Both the position numbers and the translations under genes were made by a program. A DNA stretch of 64,000 bases, taken from assembly GCF_002086155.1 (NCBI RefSeq), contig NZ_MVHE01000011.1:62001-126000 (forward strand), given 5' to 3'. The notes beneath the pieces were generated by a model. The model searched no databases, was not told where the DNA came from, and saw only the letters and a list, made by a program, of their open reading frames with translations. Every line of letters begins with the position of its first letter. Positions within the stretch are counted from its first letter, which is position 1. This document shows positions 17,945 to 26,444 of this stretch, one piece after another. Origin of the DNA: Mycobacterium angelicum (lineage in GTDB: Bacteria > Actinomycetota > Actinomycetes > Mycobacteriales > Mycobacteriaceae).

Positions 17945-19339
17945 TCAGTGCGCGAAGTGCTGAGCCTCATAGTGTCCGCCCGGCTTGAGCTTGTCGAGCG
18001 TGCTCAGCGCGGTGACGGCGTCGTCGTGCAGGGCCCTGGCCAGGTCGGCAGATAGTCCTTCGCGCACCACGATGCGCAGCACCGACACGTCGGTGGCGTT
18101 GTCGGGCATGGTGTAGGCAGGCACCTGCCAGCCGAAAGTCCGCAACTCGTGGGACACGTCGAACTCGGTGTACCCGCGATCCCTGGCGAGGCGGAAGCTG
18201 ACCACCGGGATCGCCGAGCCGTCCGAGATGAGCTCGCAATGGTCTCCGGTGCGCAACTGCTCCGCCAGCCACCGCGCGGTCTGCGACAGGGCCTGCATGA
18301 CCTTGGTATAGCCGTCGCGGCCCAGCCGCAGGAAGTTGTAGTACTGGCCGACCACCTGGTTGCCCGGGCGGGAGAAGTTCAGCGTGAACGTCGGCATATC
18401 GCCGCCCAGGTAGTTCACCCGGAAGACCAGATCGTCGGGCAGGTACTCGGCGCTGCGCCACACCACGAACCCGACGCCGGGATAGGTCAGCCCGTACTTG
18501 TGCCCGCTGACGTTGATCGACACCACCCTGGGCAGCCGGAAATCCCAAACCAGCTCGGGATGCAGGAACGGCACCACGAAACCACCGCTGGCGGCGTCGA
18601 CGTGCACCGGGACGTCTACCCCGCCGCTCGCGGCAAGCTTGTCCAGCGCCGCGCAGATCTCGGCGATGGGCTCGAGTTCGCCGGTGTAGGTGGTGCCCAG
18701 GATCCCCACCACGCCGATGGTGTTCTCGTCGACGGCGTCCACCACCTGTTCGGGGGTGATGACGTAGCGGCCCTCTTCCATCGGCAGGTAGCGGGGCTCG
18801 ACATCGAAGTAGCGGCAGAACTTTTCCCACACCACCTGGACGTTGGAGCCCATCACCAGGTTGGGCGTGCGCTTCTCCCAGCTTTCCTTGTTGGAACCGA
18901 CCTTCTCGCGCCACCGCCATTTCAGCGCCAGCCCGCCTAGCATCACCGCCTCGCTCGACCCGATCGTCGAGACCCCGACGGCGCTGGACGGGTCGTCGTC
19001 GCGCAGGTGTTCGGCGTGGAACAGGTCGGCCACCATGGCCACGCAGCGCTGCTCGATGGCCGCGGTCGCGGGGTATTCGTCCTTGTCGATCATGTTCTTG
19101 TCGAACGTTTCGGCCATCAGCCGCCCGGCCTGGGGGTCCATCCAGGTGGTGACGAAGGTGGCCAGGTTCAGCCGTGAGCTGCCGTCGAGCATCAGTTCGT
19201 CGTGAATGAACCGGTAGGCGGCTTCGGGATCCATCGACTCATCCGGCAGCCGCAATGCCGGCACCGGTGCGGTGAACATGCGACCGGTGTAGGCCGGGGC
19301 GATCGAATGCGCGGGCACAGACGGATGGTGTTGTGGCAC
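17945..19339 (-). CDS. gadB: Glutamate decarboxylase
   Basis: The 464-residue PLP enzyme has the lysine motif SINVSGHKYGLTYPGVGF (about residue 280), PVHVDAASGGFVVPFLHPE upstream of it, and SSEAVMLGGLALKWRWR, as in GadA/GadB. It converts L-glutamate to GABA with proton consumption, contributing to acid resistance and GABA-shunt metabolism in the cytoplasm. The GTG start is preceded by GAAAGG, 7 bases away. It follows nnr closely (15 bases), as in M. tuberculosis. Confidence 0.96.
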   Translation of the reverse strand: MPQHHPSVPAHSIAPAYTGRMFTAPVPALRLPDESMDPEAAYRFIHDELMLDGSSRLNLATFVTTWMDPQAGRLMAETFDKNMIDKDEYPATAAIEQRCVAMVADLFHAEHLRDDDPSSAVGVSTIGSSEAVMLGGLALKWRWREKVGSNKESWEKRTPNLVMGSNVQVVWEKFCRYFDVEPRYLPMEEGRYVITPEQVVDAVDENTIGVVGILGTTYTGELEPIAEICAALDKLAASGGVDVPVHVDAASGGFVVPFLHPELVWDFRLPRVVSINVSGHKYGLTYPGVGFVVWRSAEYLPDDLVFRVNYLGGDMPTFTLNFSRPGNQVVGQYYNFLRLGRDGYTKVMQALSQTARWLAEQLRTGDHCELISDGSAIPVVSFRLARDRGYTEFDVSHELRTFGWQVPAYTMPDNATDVSVLRIVVREGLSADLARALHDDAVTALSTLDKLKPGGHYEAQHFAH

Positions 19340-19354
19340 AACGGATCCTTTCGG

Positions 19355-20770
19355 CTAGATGGTGGCCAGGGCGGCCCGGATGTGGTGCAGGATTCGCGAC
19401 GACGACGTGGGCGCCTCGCCGGGCCCCGGGGCGGCCGCCGACAGCGCCGCGGCTCGGGCGTGGGCGAACGCGGCCATGGCGGCCGCCTCGGCGGCCGGCA
19501 CCCCGGAGGCCAGCAGCGCGCCGATCATCCCGGACAGCACGTCGCCGGATCCGGCGGTGGCCGCCCAGGCCTGTCCGGCGGGATTCAGATAGACGGGGCC
19601 GCCGGGGTCGGCGATGACGGTGACGTTGCCCTTGAGTAGCACGGTCGCGCCGACCGCGTCGGCCAGTCGGCGGCAGGCGCCGACGCGGTCGTCGCCGGGC
19701 GGCGATCCGGCCAGCCGGGCGAATTCACCGGCGTGCGGCGTCAGCACGGTAGGCGCGTCGCGGTTGGCCACCAGGTCGGGATGGGCCGCCAGCATGGTCA
19801 GGCCGTCGGCATCGACGATCACCGGCAGGTCGGTTTCCAGCGCGAACCACAACGCCGCAGCCCCCGCTTCGTCGGTGCCCAGCCCGGGCCCGACCACCCA
19901 GGACTGCACCCGCCCGGCCGCCGCCGGCGTCGGTGACGCGATGACCTCGGGCCAATGCGAAAGCACCTCGGCGTGGGCACTTCCGGCGTAGCGGACCATC
20001 CCGGAGGTGGCCGCGACGGCAGCGCCGGTACACAGCACGGCCGCGCCCGGGTAGGTCGACGAGCCGGCCAGCACGCCCGTCACACCCTGGGTGTATTTGT
20101 CGTCGCGGGCGCCCGGCACCGGCCAGCGCGCGGCAACGTCGGCGGCCTCGAACCCCAACACGTCCGTGTCAGGCAGATCCAGCCCGATATCGACCAACTT
20201 GACCCGGCCGCAATCGGCGAGCGCATGCACGGGTTTGAGCCCGCCGAAGGTGACGGTCAGTGCGGCATGGACGGCGGGGCCGGTGATCGCCCCGGTCGCC
20301 ACGTCGATGCCGCTGGGGATGTCGACGGCAACCACCGGAATGCCGGCCGCGGCGTCGAATACCTCGGCCGCCGCCGGCCGCAGCGGGCCCGAGCCCGAGA
20401 TGCCGACCACGCCGTCGATGACGAGATCCGTTGCTGCCGAGACTCTTTCGACTACCCGGCCACCGACCTTGCGGAAAGCGGCCAGCCCGTTGCGGTGGGT
20501 GTGTTCGGGTTTGAGCAGTACCGCGTCGGCGGCCGCACCGCGGCGACGCAGGAACGTGGCCGCCCACAGCGCGTCGCCGCCGTTGTCACCGGATCCGACG
20601 ACCGCGCAGACCCGGCGCCCGGCCACCCCGCCGGTTCGCGCGGTCAGCTCCCCGATGATCTGGCTGGCCAGGCCGAAAGCCGCCCGCCTCATCAGCGCGC
20701 CCTCGGGCAGACTGGCCAGCAGTGGGGCCTCGGCTTCGCGGATCACCTCGGCCGAGTAGTAGTGGCGCAT
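19355..20770 (-). CDS. nnr: Bifunctional NAD(P)H-hydrate epimerase / ADP-dependent dehydratase
   Basis: The 471-residue protein fuses an N-terminal YjeF epimerase domain (CAVVGSGDNGGDALWAATFL near residue 55; VAVDIPSGID) with a C-terminal ribokinase-like dehydratase domain (PTVLTPHAGEFARLAG; ATAGSGDVLSGMIGALLASG). Together they repair hydrated NADH and NADPH. Length and domain order fit the bacterial Nnr family. Downstream lies gadB; upstream are the rhomboid-like genes on the same strand. Confidence 0.95.
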   Translation of the reverse strand: MRHYYSAEVIREAEAPLLASLPEGALMRRAAFGLASQIIGELTARTGGVAGRRVCAVVGSGDNGGDALWAATFLRRRGAAADAVLLKPEHTHRNGLAAFRKVGGRVVERVSAATDLVIDGVVGISGSGPLRPAAAEVFDAAAGIPVVAVDIPSGIDVATGAITGPAVHAALTVTFGGLKPVHALADCGRVKLVDIGLDLPDTDVLGFEAADVAARWPVPGARDDKYTQGVTGVLAGSSTYPGAAVLCTGAAVAATSGMVRYAGSAHAEVLSHWPEVIASPTPAAAGRVQSWVVGPGLGTDEAGAAALWFALETDLPVIVDADGLTMLAAHPDLVANRDAPTVLTPHAGEFARLAGSPPGDDRVGACRRLADAVGATVLLKGNVTVIADPGGPVYLNPAGQAWAATAGSGDVLSGMIGALLASGVPAAEAAAMAAFAHARAAALSAAAPGPGEAPTSSSRILHHIRAALATI

Positions 20771-20795
20771 GTGCCTGACACTACGTGTCCCGCGG

Positions 20796-21458
20796 CTACC
20801 CGGGGCTAGGCGCTGGTCGGCGATTTCGGGCCATCGGATAGAAACACAATCCGATGAATATCGCCGAGAAGTGCCCGATCGCGGTGAAGTTCAGCTTGAT
20901 GATCAGCGGCACGGCAAAGGTCGTGATCAGTACGGCCAGGTAGGCCCATCGCCACGGCGGCGGTATTCGGTACGCAAGCACGGCCGTCACTCCCACCAGG
21001 AAGTAACTGACCCCGATGTCGCGGGCGTGGACCAGCCGCTGCGGTTCCAGGTGATGCTGGATCGCCAAATACAGCAGTCCTTCGCTGATATAGGTGGCGG
21101 CGATGTGAGAGGTCAATCCGACTGTGAGCCAACGCAATTGGCCCAGCCACTGCTCGGCCGGGGCAAGGAAGAGGGTGAACAGCACCAGATACGGCGTCCA
21201 GTAGCGGCCGTCGATCCACAGCAGGCTGTAGAAGAGCACATCGAGCGGATCCCTGCTCAAATCGTGGATGTTGGTGGAACCGTCGACGACCACGGTGTGG
21301 TACTGCCGCCTGGTCAGGTGACGGGCAATGATCGTGGTGACCAGCAGAACGGTCACCCACAGGTATGTCAGCGGGGCACTGGCCACGAAACGCAGTGCCG
21401 CGGCCAGCCAGGCCGTCGGGCGCAGGTGGCCGGAGGGCTTTTCCACGGAGTCCACCAT
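20796..21458 (-). CDS. Rhomboid-like integral membrane protein (paralogue 2)
   Basis: This 220-residue protein has about six membrane helices. Two segments fit a rhomboid protease dyad: RDIGVSYFLVG (G-x-S in a helix, about residue 150) and TAIGHFSAIFIGLCFYP (His followed by a small-residue helix, near 200), and TSHIAATYISEGLLY resembles the rhomboid helix-2 His region. It is roughly 60 percent identical by eye to the next gene, so the two are tandem duplicates. The matching position in H37Rv holds one transmembrane gene as I recall. Proteolytic activity is unproven; the G-x-S-Y rather than G-x-S-G motif is unusual. Confidence 0.8.
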   Translation of the reverse strand: MVDSVEKPSGHLRPTAWLAAALRFVASAPLTYLWVTVLLVTTIIARHLTRRQYHTVVVDGSTNIHDLSRDPLDVLFYSLLWIDGRYWTPYLVLFTLFLAPAEQWLGQLRWLTVGLTSHIAATYISEGLLYLAIQHHLEPQRLVHARDIGVSYFLVGVTAVLAYRIPPPWRWAYLAVLITTFAVPLIIKLNFTAIGHFSAIFIGLCFYPMARNRRPAPSPG

Positions 21459-21478
21459 TGCATGCCCACCGCGCTACG

Positions 21479-22183
21479 TCAGGTAGACGCCTCCGGCGAA
21501 CCGGACCGCTGTAAAGCGGCTCTGATTCGCGCTGGACTCAACGACGGGGATCTGCGTTCTCGGGCCATGGGATAGAAGGCCAGTCCGATCAGCAGCGCGG
21601 CGAAGTGACCGATCGCGGTGAAGCTCAGCTCGATGCGGTCCATGGCGATCACCGGAAACCCAAAGACGATGAACAGCACTGCAAGATAGATCCAACGCCA
21701 CGGTCGCGCGATGTGATAGGTGAGCACCCCCATCACCCCGACCAGAAAGTAGCTGACCCCGATATCGTGCGCGCGCACAAACCTTTCCGACGCGTCATGC
21801 AGTTCGATAGCCAGATACAGCAGACCTTCGCTGGCGTAGGTGGCAACGATGTGGGACGTCAAACCCACAGTGAGCCAACGTAAGTGGCCCAGCCATTGCT
21901 CGGCCGGTGCGAGAAACAGGGTGAACAACAACAGGTAGGGTTCCAGACTCCGGCCGTCGATCCACAGCAGGCTGGAGAACAGCACGCCCAGCGGATCGGT
22001 TGCCAGGGCGTGGATGTTGGTGGACCGATGCAGTAGCACCGTGTGCAATTGGTAGCCGGTGAGCACGTGTTGAGCAATGGTCGTGGCTACCAACCCGCAC
22101 AGCCAGAGATAGGTCAGCGGCGCGCTGCTGACGAAATGCCAGATCGCGAGCGCCCACCCGCGCAGTCGCGCCGACTTTGCCAC
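21479..22183 (-). CDS. Rhomboid-like integral membrane protein (paralogue 1)
   Basis: The 234-residue product shares the layout of its neighbour: SSAPLTYLWLCGLVATTI at the first helix, DPLGVLFSSLLWIDGR, LFLAPAEQWLGHLRWLTVG, HDIGVSYFLVGVMGVLTY and TAIGHFAALLIGLAFYP. The Ser and His of a possible rhomboid dyad are kept in both copies, which argues that they matter. Only 20 bases separate the two genes. The C-terminal tail is a basic cytoplasmic extension absent from the other copy. Confidence 0.8.
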   Translation of the reverse strand: MAKSARLRGWALAIWHFVSSAPLTYLWLCGLVATTIAQHVLTGYQLHTVLLHRSTNIHALATDPLGVLFSSLLWIDGRSLEPYLLLFTLFLAPAEQWLGHLRWLTVGLTSHIVATYASEGLLYLAIELHDASERFVRAHDIGVSYFLVGVMGVLTYHIARPWRWIYLAVLFIVFGFPVIAMDRIELSFTAIGHFAALLIGLAFYPMARERRSPSLSPARIRAALQRSGSPEAST

Positions 22184-22187
22184 GCCC

Positions 22188-22349
22188 TCAACTCTCGCAC
22201 GGCCGCCGTCGCGCCGTACAGCTCAATGCTGGTCTGGTGCGGTATGCCGCCACCAGCAGGTGATGTACACCAGCACGACGACCACCCACAGCACCACCCG
22301 GATGTCGATCCAGGATGAACAGCAGCAGACCGGCAATGCCCAGTTTCAT
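22188..22349 (-). pseudogene. Frameshifted small membrane protein / remnant of a duplicated neighbour C-terminus
   Basis: An ATG at 22349 overlaps the stop of the upstream membrane protein (ATGA) and begins MKLGIAGLLLF. In that frame the rest is an Arg-rich sequence to a stop at 22188. In the neighbouring frame, 22315 down to 22223 reads SWIDIRVVLWVVVVLVYITC then WWRHTAPDQH and stop. This matches the C-terminal helix of the upstream gene product (SWMDVTIVLWVIVVLAISLV…CWWRH). Removing one base near 22316 joins the two parts into a plausible 41-residue membrane protein. A natural frameshift, a decayed duplicate, or a sequencing error are all possible. Confidence 0.55.
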
Positions 22350-23209
22350 GAGCGGCGGCTCTCCCCCTCGGGTTTGAGGTGCCGCCACCAGCACGAGATG
22401 TAGAGCACCAACGAGATCGCCAACACGACGATCACCCAGAGCACAATCGTGACATCCATCCAGCTGCCGAACGGCGGCGAGTCCGGCAGCGCATTGCGCA
22501 GCGGCATCACCGCGAACAGCATCGCGGCATACCACGTCGTCATCGGCGGCTGGAACTTTCGCCGGTCCCGCACCGTCTGCACCGCGACGAAAAGGGCAAG
22601 GGCGGCAAGCGCAATGAGCACACCGAGGATCAGCACGGCAAAGGCCGCGGTGCTCTGCGATCGGTACAGTTCCAGCCGGTAGGGTGCGTAGGCGCTGCCT
22701 TTGTCCACGCGGGCCACCTCGATCTTCCAGCCGAGCAGCCGGTCGACCAGGGTCACCGTCGCCGGTTCGGGCACTTGCGAAGCGCCGGAGAAGAGTTGGA
22801 CGTTGATCGGCCCGGACTGGTAGGTGTCGAAAGGCCAATTCGCGACGTCACCGGACAGGCTGATGGAGACCCGGAAGACGTCGGGCAGGGTGCCCCTGGC
22901 CCAGGTGCGCTTGCTGGCCAGTAGCACCGAGCTGGCCACCACGGTGAGGTCGTCTTTGAGAGTGCCGGTTTGCCGGTCCAGCAGCATGGGCCCGGGGGTG
23001 ACGGTGAGGTTGGCGCTGAGCACGCCGCTGTTGGATTGGATGTCTTCGATGTCGACGGTCACTTTTGTGCCGTCGCCCGACGGCGCACCGTCGGTGATTT
23101 GGTGCGGGTGACCCATTCCGCTGTTGACGTACAGCACGATCGAGCCGATGTATGCCGTAAAGAAGACGACGACACCGATGATGCCGAACCTGCGCCCGCG
23201 TGTGCCCAC
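22346..23209 (-). CDS. Membrane protein, DUF4436-like, downstream of glmS
   Basis: The 287-residue protein has one N-terminal helix (FGIIGVVVFFTAYIGSIVLY), a long extracytoplasmic region of about 150 residues rich in beta-type sequence (VDIEDIQSNSGVLSANLTV; WPFDTYQSGPINVQLFSG), and three C-terminal helices (FAVLILGVLIALAALALFV; TTWYAAMLFAVMPLRNALP; VTIVLWVIVVLAISLVLYI). This is the arrangement of the mycobacterial DUF4436 family; that name is from memory. The GTG start directly follows the glmS TAA, so the genes are coupled. Function unknown; context with glmS hints at the envelope. Confidence 0.72.
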   Translation of the reverse strand: MGTRGRRFGIIGVVVFFTAYIGSIVLYVNSGMGHPHQITDGAPSGDGTKVTVDIEDIQSNSGVLSANLTVTPGPMLLDRQTGTLKDDLTVVASSVLLASKRTWARGTLPDVFRVSISLSGDVANWPFDTYQSGPINVQLFSGASQVPEPATVTLVDRLLGWKIEVARVDKGSAYAPYRLELYRSQSTAAFAVLILGVLIALAALALFVAVQTVRDRRKFQPPMTTWYAAMLFAVMPLRNALPDSPPFGSWMDVTIVLWVIVVLAISLVLYISCWWRHLKPEGESRRS

Positions 23210-25078
23210 TTATTCGACGGTGACGGACTTGGCCAGGTTTCGTGGTTTGTCGACGTCATAGCCGCGGGCCCGGGCCACCGAAGCGGCGAACACCTGCAGC
23301 GGAATGGTCGACAGCAGCGGCTGCAAAAGCGTTGATACCGCTGGGATTTCGATGAGGTGGTCGGCGTAGGGCCGCACGGTTTCGTCGCCCTCCTCGGCGA
23401 TCACGATGGTCACCGCGCCGCGGGTCTGGATCTCGCGGATGTTGGACATCAGCTTGGCGTGCAGCGTGGCCGATCCCTTGGGTGAGGGCATCACGACGAT
23501 CACCGGCAGGTCGTCCTCGATCAGCGCGATCGGGCCGTGCTTGAGTTCCCCGGCGGCGAATCCCTCGGCGTGCATATACGCCAATTCCTTGAGTTTGAGC
23601 GCACCTTCCAGCGCCACCGGGTAGCCGACGTGGCGGCCCAGGAACAGCACCGTCGACGACTGCGCGAACCGGTACGCCAGGTCCGCGACCGGCTTGACGC
23701 CGGCGATCACGCGGGCCACCAGGTCCGGCATCGCCTCCAGTTCGCGGTATTCGCGCTGTACCTCGTCGGGGTACTTGGTGCCGCGGGCCTGCGCCAATGC
23801 CAAGCCGAGCAGGTAGTTGGCGGCTACCTGTGCGAGGAAGGTTTTCGTGGAGGCCACGCCGATCTCCGGGCCGGCGCGGGTGTAGAGCACCGCGTCGCAT
23901 TCGCGCGGGATCTGGGAGCCGTTGGTGTTGCAGATCGCCAGCACCTTGGCCTTCTGCTCCTTGGCGTGCCGGACGGCTTCCAGGGTGTCGGCGGTTTCCC
24001 CGGACTGTGAGATCGCCACGACCAGGGTGCTGCGGTCCAAAACCGGGTCGCGATAACGGAATTCGCTCGCCAGTTCTACTTCGACCGGCAGTCTTGTCCA
24101 GTGCTCGATCGCATACTTGGCCAGCAGCCCGGAGTGATACGCCGTGCCGCAGGCCACCACGAAGACCTTGTCAATCTCGCGCAGTTCCTGATCCGAGAGC
24201 CGTTGCTCGTCGAGCACGATCCGGTTGCCCACGAAGTGACCGAGCAGCGTGTCGGCCACTGCGGTGGGCTGTTCGGCGATCTCCTTGAGCATGAAGTACT
24301 CGTAGCCGCCCTTTTCGGCAGCGGCCAGGTCCCAGTCGATGTGAAACTCGCGGGCGTTTGCGGTGTCGTCGTTGCCGTGGAAATCGGTGATCCGGTAGCC
24401 GTCGGCGGTGATGACGACCGCCTGGTCCTGGCCCAGTTCGACCGCGTCGCGGGTGTGTTCGATGAAGGCGGCCACGTCGGAGCCGACGAACATCTCGCCA
24501 TCGCCGATCCCGAGCACCAGCGGCGTCGAGCGGCGCGCGGCCACGATGGTGCCGGGGTCGTCGGCGTTGGCGAATACCAGAGTGAAGTGGCCCTCAAGCC
24601 GGCGTAGCACCGAGAGCACCGACGCGGGGAAGTCCCCGGCGGTCTCGCCCTGGTGAAAGGCTTGCGCCACCAGGTGCACCGCGACCTCGGTGTCGGTGTC
24701 GCTGACGAACTCCACACCGGCGCTCTCCAGCTCCTGACGCAGGCCGGCGAAGTTCTCGATGATGCCGTTGTGGACGACGGCGATCTTGCCGGCGGCGTCG
24801 CGGTGCGGGTGCGCATTGCGGTCGGTGGGGCGGCCATGGGTGGCCCAGCGGGTGTGGCCCAGTCCGGTGGTGCCGGCCAGCTCGGCCTGCGTCATGTCGG
24901 CGACGGCCGCCTCCAGGTTGGCCAGCCGGCCGGCGCGGCGGCGCACGGTGAGATGACCGCTGTCGTCGACCAATGCGATGCCCGACGAGTCGTAGCCGCG
25001 GTACTCCATGCGGCGCAGCGCGTCCATGACGACGTCGCAGGCAGGGCGCTGCCCGACGTAGCCGACAATTCCGCACAT
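23210..25078 (-). CDS. glmS: Glutamine-fructose-6-phosphate aminotransferase (isomerizing)
   Basis: The 622-residue enzyme starts MCGIVGYVGQ, with the Cys exposed as N-terminal nucleophile after Met removal, and has GLGHTRWATHG for the glutaminase domain. Two SIS isomerase domains follow (VVAISQSGETADTLEA near residue 360; VIVVMPSPKGSATLHAKLMS) and the standard C-terminus KPRNLAKSVTVE. It makes glucosamine-6-phosphate, the first step to UDP-GlcNAc; glmM for the next step is at 29.2 kb. Length is standard. Confidence 0.98.
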   Translation of the reverse strand: MCGIVGYVGQRPACDVVMDALRRMEYRGYDSSGIALVDDSGHLTVRRRAGRLANLEAAVADMTQAELAGTTGLGHTRWATHGRPTDRNAHPHRDAAGKIAVVHNGIIENFAGLRQELESAGVEFVSDTDTEVAVHLVAQAFHQGETAGDFPASVLSVLRRLEGHFTLVFANADDPGTIVAARRSTPLVLGIGDGEMFVGSDVAAFIEHTRDAVELGQDQAVVITADGYRITDFHGNDDTANAREFHIDWDLAAAEKGGYEYFMLKEIAEQPTAVADTLLGHFVGNRIVLDEQRLSDQELREIDKVFVVACGTAYHSGLLAKYAIEHWTRLPVEVELASEFRYRDPVLDRSTLVVAISQSGETADTLEAVRHAKEQKAKVLAICNTNGSQIPRECDAVLYTRAGPEIGVASTKTFLAQVAANYLLGLALAQARGTKYPDEVQREYRELEAMPDLVARVIAGVKPVADLAYRFAQSSTVLFLGRHVGYPVALEGALKLKELAYMHAEGFAAGELKHGPIALIEDDLPVIVVMPSPKGSATLHAKLMSNIREIQTRGAVTIVIAEEGDETVRPYADHLIEIPAVSTLLQPLLSTIPLQVFAASVARARGYDVDKPRNLAKSVTVE

Positions 25079-25160
25079 TCTGAACAGGGTAGTGCAGCCG
25101 CGAGCCCGACAACGGAGCCGACGGTATCGTTTACCTGCTCACCTGCGCGAAAGGCCCGCT

Positions 25161-25595
25161 TTGTCGTATCCGTATCAGCCGTCCGGCTCGTCCGGCTATC
25201 CCGCTTCAGCCGAAGTTTTCCAGCTGAGGCTGATCGAGCACATCGGTGCGGTGATCTTCTGGCAGCAGCGCAGCTATACGGTCACCGGGACACTGCAGCA
25301 ATGCGAAGCGGCATACCGCCGCGCGCAAACCCAGAACCTGCTCGCCGGGTGGTGGAGCCTGGTGTCGATCCTGGTGATGAACTGGATAGCGCTGTTTTCC
25401 AATATGAGTGCGATGCGCAGGCTGCGCGCCATGGCGGGGCAGCCGCGGGCAGCGGCCATACCGGCGGCTGTGCCGGCGCCGTTGCCGGCGCCTGTGCCCC
25501 CGGGCTGGTACGCCGACCCGTCCGGTTTTCCGGGGCAGCGCTATTGGGACGGCGCCGGGTGGACCCACTGGACCCATCCGCCGAGTCACCGCTAA
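25161..25595 (+). CDS. Small membrane protein with C-terminal DUF2510 motif
   Basis: The 144-residue product has one hydrophobic segment (AGWWSLVSILVMNWIALFS, about residues 70-88), a Pro/Ala linker and a DUF2510 module (PPGWYADPSGFPGQRYWDG…WTHWTHP). DUF2510 occurs at the ends of many actinobacterial membrane proteins and is of unknown function. I choose the TTG at 25161 with GAAAGG upstream; a GTG at 25092 adds a basic tail lying in the glmS promoter region. It is divergent from glmS and next to a pseudo-hydrolase gene on the same strand. Confidence 0.75.
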   Translation: MSYPYQPSGSSGYPASAEVFQLRLIEHIGAVIFWQQRSYTVTGTLQQCEAAYRRAQTQNLLAGWWSLVSILVMNWIALFSNMSAMRRLRAMAGQPRAAAIPAAVPAPLPAPVPPGWYADPSGFPGQRYWDGAGWTHWTHPPSHR

Positions 25596-25604
25596 CGTCG
25601 ACGG

Positions 25605-26444
25605 GTGGCCCGCACCCGCAAGCTCTTCGCCGCCCTCAGCCGTCGTGGTCCACACCGGGTTTTGCGCGGTGACCTGGCCTTTGCCGGCCTCCCCGGAGTG
25701 GTGTACACCCCAGAGTCCGGGCTGAACCTGCCCGGCGTCGCCTTCGGCCACGACTGGCTCACCGGCGCCGCGCGGTATTCGGGGCTGCTCGAGCATCTGG
25801 CGTCGTGGGGCATCGTGGCCGGGGCTCCCGACACCCACCGCGGGCTGGCGCCATCGGCGCTCAACCTGGCCTTCGACCTGGGCGTCGCGCTCGACATCCT
25901 GGCGGGCGTGCGACTGGGACCGGGCAATATCAGCGTGCACCCCGCCAAGCTGGGGCTGGCCGGCCACGGCTTCGGCGGTTCGGCGGCGGTGTTCGCCGCG
26001 GCGGGTATGCCCAGCAAGCCGGCCGCGGTGGCGGCGATATTTCCCACGGTGACCGCTCCCCCGGCCGAGCAACCGGCGGCCACCCTGGACGTCCCGGGGC
26101 TGATCCTGACCGCGCCCGGAGATCCCACCACGCTGAACTCCAATGCCCTCACGCTGTCGCGTGTCTGGGACAGCGCCACGCTGCGCATCGTCAGCAAGGC
26201 CGAAGCAGGCGGGCTCGTGGAGGGCCGGCGACTGACGCAGGTGGTGGGTCTGCCCGGCCCGCACCGCAAGACCCAGCGTGCGGTGCGCGCGCTGTTGACC
26301 GGGTATCTGCTCTACACGCTGAGCGGCGACAAGACCTATCGGGAGTTCGCCGATCCCGAGGCGCGGCTGCCCAAGACCGACACACCGGACCCCGAGGCGG
26401 AGCCGGTCACACCCGAAGAAAAGATCGTGGCGCTGCTGAAGTGA
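25605..26444 (+). CDS. Alpha/beta hydrolase fold protein lacking the catalytic serine
   Basis: This 279-residue protein (GTG start) follows the dienelactone-hydrolase-like fold: GVVYTPESGLNLPGVAFGHD, then the elbow GLAGHGFGGSAAVF at about residue 125, where the expected GxSxG nucleophile is Gly (G-H-G-F-G). The acid segment LILTAPGDPTTL and GLPGPHRKTQRAVRALL follow. Loss of the Ser suggests a non-hydrolytic or cofactor role. I recall the H37Rv equivalent (Rv3438) with the same feature, so it is not a mutation in this strain. Its stop overlaps the start of the LLM gene (TGATG). Confidence 0.83.
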   Translation: MARTRKLFAALSRRGPHRVLRGDLAFAGLPGVVYTPESGLNLPGVAFGHDWLTGAARYSGLLEHLASWGIVAGAPDTHRGLAPSALNLAFDLGVALDILAGVRLGPGNISVHPAKLGLAGHGFGGSAAVFAAAGMPSKPAAVAAIFPTVTAPPAEQPAATLDVPGLILTAPGDPTTLNSNALTLSRVWDSATLRIVSKAEAGGLVEGRRLTQVVGLPGPHRKTQRAVRALLTGYLLYTLSGDKTYREFADPEARLPKTDTPDPEAEPVTPEEKIVALLK

